This document shows positions 18,646-25,485 of a stretch of 25,485 bases of DNA, piece after piece. The first letter of the stretch is position 1; each line of letters starts with the position of its first letter. A program made the position numbers and the translations under genes. A model generated the notes under the pieces. It ran no database searches and was not told the DNA's origin. It saw only the letters and a list, made by a program, of their open reading frames with translations. This DNA comes from Elysia marginata (Eukaryota; Mollusca; Gastropoda; Plakobranchidae): NCBI GenBank assembly GCA_019649035.1, contig BMAT01006216.1:19444-44928 (forward strand), in the 5' to 3' direction.

Positions 18646-19899
18646 ATGATTGATAGCACGGCATTGGGTAATTTATCGCAAGAGCTCAGTCAAGATCTGA
18701 ATCTATCTGGCTCTGACAACATTAGCTATGGAGAGTCTCACCTGTCCAAAGTGATATACTTCCTCGATCTGTATATCAATTTTGTGCTGTTATCAATTTT
18801 AATTGTTTTCTCCATGGGCGCGAACATTGTCAACATGATGGTGCTGGTAAAACAAGGCGTCACCAGTTGTGTTAGTGTTTGCTTGTTTAGTATCTCGGCA
18901 ACAGATTTTCTATCCACATTGTCAGGATTCACGGGCATGCCACCAAAGATTTTGATGACACTCCACATGCGACCGGGTTTCGATCCGACCGCCATTTACT
19001 ACATGTTGGCTTACTTGGCCTACATCTTTTCCGACATCTCCAATACACTCACCGCGTTTCTGTCCCTTGAGCGCTGCCTATGTGTCTCTCTTCCTCTTCA
19101 GTTCAAAGAAATCTTTACCACCAAAAGAACAGTGATGGTTATCGTCTGCATCTACCTGGTGTGTTTTGGGTCTATGATGCCACATTTCCTGTCCAGTGGT
19201 TTTGTGTTTAGAACTTCAGGAAACTCCACCTACCTGGCTCTCTGGCTGTCTCCCGACCGCGCAACAGTTGACGTATACATTGATATCAGGAACTTCATCC
19301 AGACAACATTAATCCTAGGTGTTGTGCTCGTGTGTACTTCTCTAATGCTTATATCTTTACAGCGATCCTCAAAATTCAACAAAGCCAGCGCGAAGGAGTC
19401 CGAGCCATCGACAAGATCTACAGACCTCTCTCAGAGAACTTCAACGGAACTTCGCAACATGCCTAGAGCAGGAGGAAAAGGAGGCGAAGAAAAAGGAAAA
19501 CCAGGAACGGAAATCAAGGAAAGAAAAACTCCAAGTAAAGACCAACACACAATCGAGGACTCAGAGCCAGACGGACAAATCAGAAACGATAATAAGGCTC
19601 GAAAACAGAACAAGAACTCCAAGTTATCTCGTAATCGTAAGGTCATTAAAACCGTGGTTATGCTTGGCGTGTTTTGTTTTGCCTGCAACCTGCCCAGAGT
19701 CGCAGCATCCGCGGCAATATTTCTAGAGCCCAGGCTTAAAGTTGGGAGAGAGTACTACAAGTGGTACCAGCTAATGATCAGCATCAATTATGTTTTCCAG
19801 CTTTCCAACTACTCTCTTAACATCTTTGTTTACTACAGGTACAACCAGTCGTTTAGAGAAACCCTAAGACATCTGTTTGGTTTGAAGACAAACACCTAA
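18646..19899 (+). CDS. Class A seven-transmembrane receptor 2, paralogue of receptor 1
   Basis: An uninterrupted 417-codon frame encodes a rhodopsin-class GPCR. N-terminal sequons lie at N9, N19 and N25. Approximate helices are TM1 40-68 (N60), TM2 77-100 (D87 in SATDF), TM3 114-145 ending ERC (142-144), TM4 160-184, TM5 215-240, TM6 335-360 with CNLP (347-350) and TM7 374-398 with NIFVY (392-396). ECL2 keeps the NSTYL sequon (N193) seen in receptor 1. Intracellular loop 3 (about 242-334) is polar and basic and differs strongly from receptor 1 at similar length. There is no cysteine pair for the TM3-ECL2 disulfide. The start is ATG with an in-frame TGA just upstream. It lies in the same orientation about 9 kb downstream of receptor 1, consistent with tandem duplication. 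A chemosensory or peptide-receptor role is inferred from gastropod relatives; the ligand is unknown. Confidence 0.9.
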   Translation: MIDSTALGNLSQELSQDLNLSGSDNISYGESHLSKVIYFLDLYINFVLLSILIVFSMGANIVNMMVLVKQGVTSCVSVCLFSISATDFLSTLSGFTGMPPKILMTLHMRPGFDPTAIYYMLAYLAYIFSDISNTLTAFLSLERCLCVSLPLQFKEIFTTKRTVMVIVCIYLVCFGSMMPHFLSSGFVFRTSGNSTYLALWLSPDRATVDVYIDIRNFIQTTLILGVVLVCTSLMLISLQRSSKFNKASAKESEPSTRSTDLSQRTSTELRNMPRAGGKGGEEKGKPGTEIKERKTPSKDQHTIEDSEPDGQIRNDNKARKQNKNSKLSRNRKVIKTVVMLGVFCFACNLPRVAASAAIFLEPRLKVGREYYKWYQLMISINYVFQLSNYSLNIFVYYRYNQSFRETLRHLFGLKTNT

Positions 19900-20168
19900 A
19901 TTCATAACAGCTTACGGGGTCTTCTGGAAAAATATTTAGAAGACTGTCATGACAAGGACTTACTTTTTCATCGATCTGAAAGTTGTGAAAAATTACTTTT
20001 CCGTCTTCTTCCTGTGTATTTTATCATCTTCTGCCAATATGATTTGCTCTATCTGTTAACTCTTCTGTTTCGTTTAATTAAATTTTTTACCAATAATATG
20101 GCGGTATATGGGTCACTAAGTATATATTCAGACTGCTGTATCTCATTGTATGGACTTCATCTATCTCG

Positions 20169-20174
20169 AATAAA
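20169..20174 (+). other. Candidate poly(A) signal of receptor 2
   Basis: AATAAA lies 270 bases past the stop in the context TATCTCGAATAAAAAA, nearly the same as at receptor 1. Confidence 0.5.
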
Positions 20175-21009
20175 AAAGACTTACCTAATCTGTGGTCCCA
20201 ACGGCAAATCTCCAGTCTATAATTATCTAGATTAAATGCGCTGCAAACGTTGGTCAAAAACTTGATTCAACTCTCTGTATTCAAAACTTTAAATACTAAA
20301 ACACGTTTTGGTATTGTATTACGATATCTAGATTATGTAATGTAGTTTTGTGCTATAGTTTTTGTATACCAGGACCATTTTGTGACTACTGCCATTTTTT
20401 CCCTGGAGTCTTCATGTCATAATTATAGTAATCTAAACTTATAACTTACGATAAGTTCCTATAAGAGTCCATGTAAAAAAACCACGATATTTTTGTACAC
20501 CTTTTTCTCGAGAAAAAGTATCAACCGATTTATTGGTCTGTGTTATCGTGTATTGTAATAATATGGCAATTTCTAGACTAAGACCTCCATATCTCAAGCT
20601 GCACATGGACAAAAAGGCTAACCTATCTATCACAACTTTCTTATCATTGAAGTTTAAATTAAAAAGTTAAGGTTTTATCGATGTAAAGGTGCAAAAATGC
20701 ACTTGATGCACTGCAAAAAAAACCTAAAAGTCAGCACACAATCAATGTTAATCTAAAAGAACTATAACCATGTATTCATTATACAAGTTCCTTTTTCCTC
20801 TAATAGCGTTTTCAATTCTTATCTACTTCCAATTTCAGTCTACTCGTAATATAATTATAATCTATCATTAATCTCTTATATTATATTTGACGTTAGCATA
20901 TTTTTTAATTGAAAGAGATTGTTTGTCAGTAAACAACAGTTATCATGTGTGTCTATTGATGGAATCGATGTTGTCTGTTGTTGACTGGTGATTTCCCACA
21001 TGACAGATA
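20175..21009. other. AT-rich region downstream of receptor 2
   Basis: No gene recognised. It contains an 18-bp perfect palindrome at 20501-20518 and is otherwise unremarkable. Confidence 0.5.
20501..20518. repeat. 18-bp perfect palindrome
   Basis: CTTTTTCTCGAGAAAAAG reads identically on both strands. No larger structure around it was seen. Confidence 0.85.
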
Positions 21010-21307
21010 AATCTCATAGTAAGCTCAGTCGTTAACATCATTTTCGTCTGTTCCTCAGTATCATCAAATCTTTTGTTGTCATTATTGTGTTCCTCAACAT
21101 TCAGTTTTTCATTTTCTTTTTAACTAACCTCACCACTCCCATAACAATTATCATCGTCCTTATCGTTACAACCATTCACTTCACCATTATTATAATTATT
21201 ATTACGTCACTATTTGTTAATGATCATTGTACTCAACACAAACACCACAACCAATATTATCAGGGAACACTCAAACAAATGATGAATTTCCAGTGAAGGG
21301 GCGCTAA
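21010..21307. repeat. ATC/ATT-rich tract ending in GGGCGCTAA (second copy)
   Basis: Degenerate CATCAT and ATTATT sequence followed by TGAATTTCCA and TGAAGGGGCGCTAA at about 21293. It parallels the tract at 13792-14130, and both lie downstream of a receptor copy. Confidence 0.5.
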
Positions 21308-22167
21308 CACGGCCAGAAGCCTCTGCTTAGGCTAACATGTATTAATACCCTTCTCAACATTTCTTACCACTTACAATAACACAAATTGCTTAGTGCTCAT
21401 GTAATCAAAATTCAACTACAATCGGTTGGCAGTTTGGAAAACGATGTTAAGATTTTATGAAACCGTGAACAACAAAATTGGTCGGAGAAAATATTTCGTC
21501 AAAGCACACTTCCATGCTGGCACAACATGGGCTACATGGTTGACTACAATTACATTGTTTCACGTCTCGGAAGAATTTTTGTTAGGCCTATTATTTCGTA
21601 AACTTGCTTGCAATTTCAAGTTATACTCCCAGCAATTTATACACAATTTCACACATAATCTCTCAAAGTAAAATAAAAAATGTGGTTGAGACATATCAGA
21701 AATGTCACGTAAAACCGCAACAAAGCTTCAGGCTTGATCGCAGGGTAGACTTTTTTTTTCTTTTTTTTTTTTTTTTGGGGGGGAAGGGGGGGGAATCATA
21801 AAACGAGGCGAAAAATTGATACATACAGAAAACTTAAAGATTTCGGTATCCAACGCGGGCAAGTTAACTCGTTAAAACCTACCGGCAAGAAGATTAAACT
21901 ACTTTGTTTGTAAGGTTAACATTTTAAGGTAGAAAAAGAGAGAAGTGCAAAGGCAGAATAGAGTGTGAAAAGAGGAGCAGATCGAAAAAGAAGAGGGAAA
22001 GGAAAGAATAGCAAGGAGAGAAAAGATTATACCGGTAAGGGCGGGTCAGAAGGATAGGTAGATAAGTATACGGCTGTGTGCCTGTAATGGTGAGTTGGAG
22101 AGAGCAACATGTGTAGATAGAGACAGAGATGATGCACGAGCTCTTATAGTGGGAATATATTCCATCA
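21308..22167. other. Spacer with homopolymer tracts
   Basis: No gene recognised. The 81-codon open frame near 21426 has no motif or supporting composition. The right part (21930-22020) is purine-rich. Confidence 0.5.
21751..21793. repeat. Poly(T) tract followed by G-runs
   Basis: T-run 21751-21776 with one C, then seven G, AA and eight G. The switch from T-run to G-run is unusual, and homopolymers of this kind are also error-prone in sequencing. Confidence 0.9.
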
Positions 22168-22259
22168 TTCTTCTTCTTCTTCTTCTTCTTCTTCTTCTTC
22201 TTCTTCTTCCTTTTCTTTTTTTTTTCTTCTTCTTCTTCTTCCTTTTCTTTTTTTCTTCT
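22168..22259. repeat. (TTC)n microsatellite
   Basis: TTC units, perfect for about 40 bases and then interrupted by T-runs. The poly-Leu/Phe open frame across it is an artefact. Confidence 0.95.
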
Positions 22260-22472
22260 TCTTTTTCCTCTTCCCCACCTCCTTTTCCGCTTTTTACCTT
22301 TAGGACATAATTATATATTATCTAGATTGCCTTTCTGGTTTCACGTATTTCTTTCTTTCCTGTTGCAGTCAATCATGTTTTATTCTTCCATTTCGCATAT
22401 TAATTAACTAGTATGTAACATTAAGGCTGGGTTATCTAAACATAAATCCTCATCCAAGCCTCAAAAAGTGTG
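22260..22472. other. Short AT-rich spacer
   Basis: Nothing recognised between two microsatellites. Confidence 0.5.
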
Positions 22473-22530
22473 CCCCCCCCCCTCTCTCTCTCGCTCTCTC
22501 TCTCTCGCTCTCTCTCTCTCTCTGTCTCTG

Positions 22531-22573
<43 letters not shown>

Positions 22574-22586
22574 GTCTCTCTCTCTA
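22473..22586. repeat. C-run and (CT)/(TCTG)n microsatellite
   Basis: Ten C residues, then CT repeats interspersed with TCTG units. It yields Ser/Leu-rich and Arg/Glu-rich open frames on opposite strands, both artefacts. Confidence 0.95.
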
Positions 22587-23980
22587 TTTCTCTTGGAGCT
22601 TGGAGAGCGATTCTCCTGAGCCGAACACATCAGTAGAGAAGAGATATAGGGCGATCCAAGAACCAACAAGATTCAAAAATAGAACGTGAGCTATAGGAGG
22701 TGAGCAGACTCTTAGCTCTGGGCTATGGAAGAAAGTTCACGGCTCGGAACTATGCCCAGCCTTCCTCAGTTCTGGTAAGGTTGACTTCCAACCTTCCTTT
22801 AGCTTGCGGGACGAGCGAAGAGAGCGAAAAAGATAGAGAGAGGGGGGAGGGGGGCATAGTTACAGAGAATTGCAAGGTAAAGAAAAAGGTAGACTGAGAC
22901 TAAAAGAGAGACATAGAGACGAAAAGATAGATGAAGGCGGAGAGGAATAGAGAGGGAATGAAAGAACCAAGGAAAGAACGGAGAGAGGTTGGCAGAAAGG
23001 AAAAGAGAGAGAAAGAGAGAGAGAGAGTGAGTGGCAGACAGACAGACAGACAGAAAGAGGCTACCGACTACATTTTCTAGTTAAAGATCTAGATAGACCA
23101 GTAAACTCGTTAGATATCTAGCGTTAACCTAGTGCTAGGCTTACATACAGTGAGCCGACTGCCTCGCGTGCATACCATGGTTTATACCGTCCACATCGCG
23201 ACCTACACCTACCCTCCGTCTAGATTTTCAATGCACGTCAAGAATCCAGGCTAGTAGCCTAGCCTACACGAGTGTTTAAAACTGATGCTTCAAGCAGGGC
23301 CCTGGGACGGGTGGTGCCGTGGTGTGCGCAGTGCTGCTGGTTCTACTGGGATTTACAAGGCCAATTCTGGTGCCAGACTCTACTCTGCTAATCTTACAGT
23401 TTTTAGGCGTTGCCCGCTCTAGAACTCGTGAACGTAGGCCTATCGCGTTTTGCTCACTCTGAGGTCTGGATGTAAGCCTGGTGAATGCGTTGTGAGTTAG
23501 AATTAAGATTCCTTGCTCTGCTTCTGCAATCTAGAGTTACCTTTTCAGGCTTCCTGGTTTGATCTATTATTTTTTTTTCATTCTGAGTGAAGCTATTTGC
23601 CGTCTCCTCAAGAAGGTTTTAAGTATTTTATAATATTCTAGACTTAGATCAAGCACTGTATTTACAGGTTTTTTCCAAGCTTCTAAAACTAGACTTAGAT
23701 TATAAGGCACAAAAAAGGATTAAGCGGTCTTCTTACTAGCCTATTCTGTGCATTCCAGTTGAAAATTCTCGTCTTTGAGAATAAGCGATTCTGTTGAGCA
23801 CATCAACGCTGTGGTGTACAACTACACCGGTTGCGGGTGAGTACGATAAACTTTTTGTATCGAAGGAATTCGGGAGTTCTACGCTGTGATAAGATTGTTC
23901 TCCTATACTAATAGGAAGAACCAAATCTATATTTAGAAAGAAAGAAAAAGAAAATTGGAGGTAATGCCTATATGAATATA
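22587..23980. other. CTAG-rich and purine-rich intergenic sequence
   Basis: No gene recognised. AGAG- and GACA-type purine repeats occupy about 22820-23057. From 23080 the word CTAG is frequent (for example AGATCTAGATAG, TCTAGACTTAGAT at about 23637 and ACTAGACTTAGAT at about 23687). A GC-richer patch spans about 23155-23430 without an open frame that looks coding. Confidence 0.5.
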
Positions 23981-23985
23981 CAGAC

Positions 23986-24072
<87 letters not shown>

Positions 24073-24125
24073 CAAATAGATAGATAGACAGACAAATAAA
24101 TAGATAGGTATATAGATAGATAGAT
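23981..24125. repeat. (GATA)n microsatellite, interrupted
   Basis: About 35 GATA-type units, with GACA and AATA variants in the last third. The minus-strand YLSI open frames are translated repeat. Confidence 0.95.
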
Positions 24126-25485
24126 CAAAGATTTGTAGTTTTATGCTTTGAGCACAAACGTAGAGTGGTGAGAAAAGTTTGGACGTTTTATAATATGAAT
24201 TTTGTATAAATTGCATCACTTCTTTAGAGAATAATTTAAAAACTAAGATTTATAGATAGATACTAGTCATTCGACGTATAGAGGGTAAGCCAAAAAGATA
24301 GTATCGGAGAGAAGGATAGGGAGAGAGATAGAGGGAGGAGGGTGAGAATAAGAGAGAGAGCAAAGAGAGAGACAGAGAGCCATTTGCATTGCAGGGCCGC
24401 AATACTCAGCTTTGATCCTTCTTTTCTGCATTCTTAATATTATGCGATGAATCTGTATGCATCTGCGGTATGAACCGTTGACATTTTGTCTAGATCTAGT
24501 TAGTCTAGCATTGGGTTCAATAATGCATTATAAGAGAAATATGAATCTTGATATTATCTTGATATTTTTGGCCTTTACGCTCTATATTCCTTTTATAAAA
24601 ATTTGTGAAAACATATAAATGGCAGCTCTGCATTTTGGATAATCATACATTAGAAAAAAACAAGCTTTTAAAACATAAAGCTTTAACAGTGTGAAATCTT
24701 TGACACCGCGTTACTATATTTGTGTCTATTACATTTTTTTGCCATACTTGTGCAATAGTATAATTATCTTGTTAAATACCTTGACCCTTTCTCTGTACCG
24801 ATGCTAAAGGGGGAAAAAAGGTAGGAGAGAGTTTACAGCCACATTGCAGCTGTCTTTTCTTCAATACCAACTCAGTATGGGATAAAGAGAGAGAGAGACA
24901 GACAGACACACAGACAGACAGACAGAGAGTGAGTGAGTGAGTAAAAGACCGAACCTATACTGCTCTTAGTTGAAGCCTAGTTGGTCTGGGGCCTGGTTCG
25001 TAGAACCTGTCTAACTTGTGTATTATATCTAGACATATTTACTCTCTGTTTAGCCCAAAGCATGTAACATTTTCCCAGAAATGCAAGACACTGATCAATA
25101 TCCCCACTTGCCCAAAAACTGGGCTCTATAGGATTATTGCGCAAAACTCTCTGTTAGTAATCATAGAAAGACAAAAAAAAAAAAACAATAACTGTGTTTA
25201 TTCTTTAGAATAAACCCACATCTTTTAGAGATGAGGTTACTTGAAAGGTTATGTCCGCTGCAGTCTCGTAATGTTAGTAGGATTAAGCTTTAAAAAACTT
25301 AATAATAAGAGGGCTCCTATTGCTCTTCTCAACCTGTTTAGCTTTCTTTTAAAAAATCTATCTGCGTAGCTTTTCTCCTATGATAAGTTATGTCTATTAA
25401 TAGCGGTAAATTTATTTTAATTATTTTTTCATGTGAAAAATCATTCTATATTTTCGCCCCCTCCCTATTCTCTCTCTCTCTCTCT
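24126..25485. other. AT-rich terminal region with purine microsatellites
   Basis: No gene recognised. It contains an AGAG/ATAG purine tract at 24300-24380, an AGAC/GAGT tract at 24886-24942, and ends in a CT run at 25467-25485 that continues past the window. Confidence 0.5.
24886..24942. repeat. (GA)/(GACA)/(GAGT) compound microsatellite
   Basis: GAGAGA, then GACAGACA, then GAGTGAGTGAGT units in succession. Confidence 0.9.

Noticed and set aside
22095-22310. Poly-Leu/Phe open frame
   Set aside because: Translated TTC microsatellite.
23736-24219. Two minus-strand frames rich in YLSI
   Set aside because: Translated GATA array with unrelated flanks.
1-25485. CRISPR array, bacterial operon or prophage
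   Set aside because: The tandem repeats are microsatellites without unique spacers; gene structure, poly(A) signals and transposon types are those of an animal genome.

Overview
This is an AT-rich eukaryotic window with no bacterial features: no operons, and no rRNA, CRISPR or functional tRNA that I can support. It carries long microsatellites (CT, GATA, TTC, ATC), decayed transposable elements of four classes, and two intact intronless seven-transmembrane receptor genes. The receptors resemble the lineage-expanded rhodopsin-class chemosensory and FMRFamide-receptor-like GPCRs of gastropod molluscs. Together with tRNA-derived SINEs, a PIF/Harbinger-like element and local richness in CTAG words, this suggests a heterobranch, perhaps freshwater, snail. 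The organism assignment is inference from families remembered, not from a search.

Layout. 1-1000: pyrimidine-rich sequence with an imperfect tandem duplication. About 1000-4075: a broken APE-type non-LTR retrotransposon (endonuclease, then reverse transcriptase). 4076-8493: AT-rich DNA without a recognisable gene until a block at 7702-7827 that is shared with the second receptor. 8494-9726: receptor 1 (410 aa). 10350-10961: a GC-richer segment with an imperfect inverted repeat and two consecutive open frames split by one TAG. 11097-11556: GATA and CT arrays. 11959-12948: a dead mariner (DD34D) transposase. 13792-14090: ATC/ATT-rich tract. 14500-15037: two tRNA-derived SINEs arranged head to tail on the minus strand. 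15791-16743: a 953-bp PIF/Harbinger-like element with 36-bp terminal inverted repeats and TTA target duplications. 17985-18108: second copy of the shared upstream block. 18646-19899: receptor 2 (417 aa). 19900-25485: AT-rich DNA and microsatellites, no recognisable gene.

The biological core is the receptor pair. The genes lie in the same orientation about 10 kb apart and are about 410-417 aa long, with near-identical membrane-helix patches. Both have unusual versions of the class A switch motifs (ERC for DRY, N at the toggle position, NIFVY for NPxxY) and no TM3-ECL2 cysteine pair. They also share an alignable noncoding block several hundred bases upstream and a similar poly(A)-signal context. 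The likeliest reading is a tandem duplication whose spacer was later filled by mariner, SINE and Harbinger insertions. Receptor 1 has lost the ancestral-position ATG (now GTG) and the TM6 proline but keeps an intact frame, so the copies may be diverging in function.
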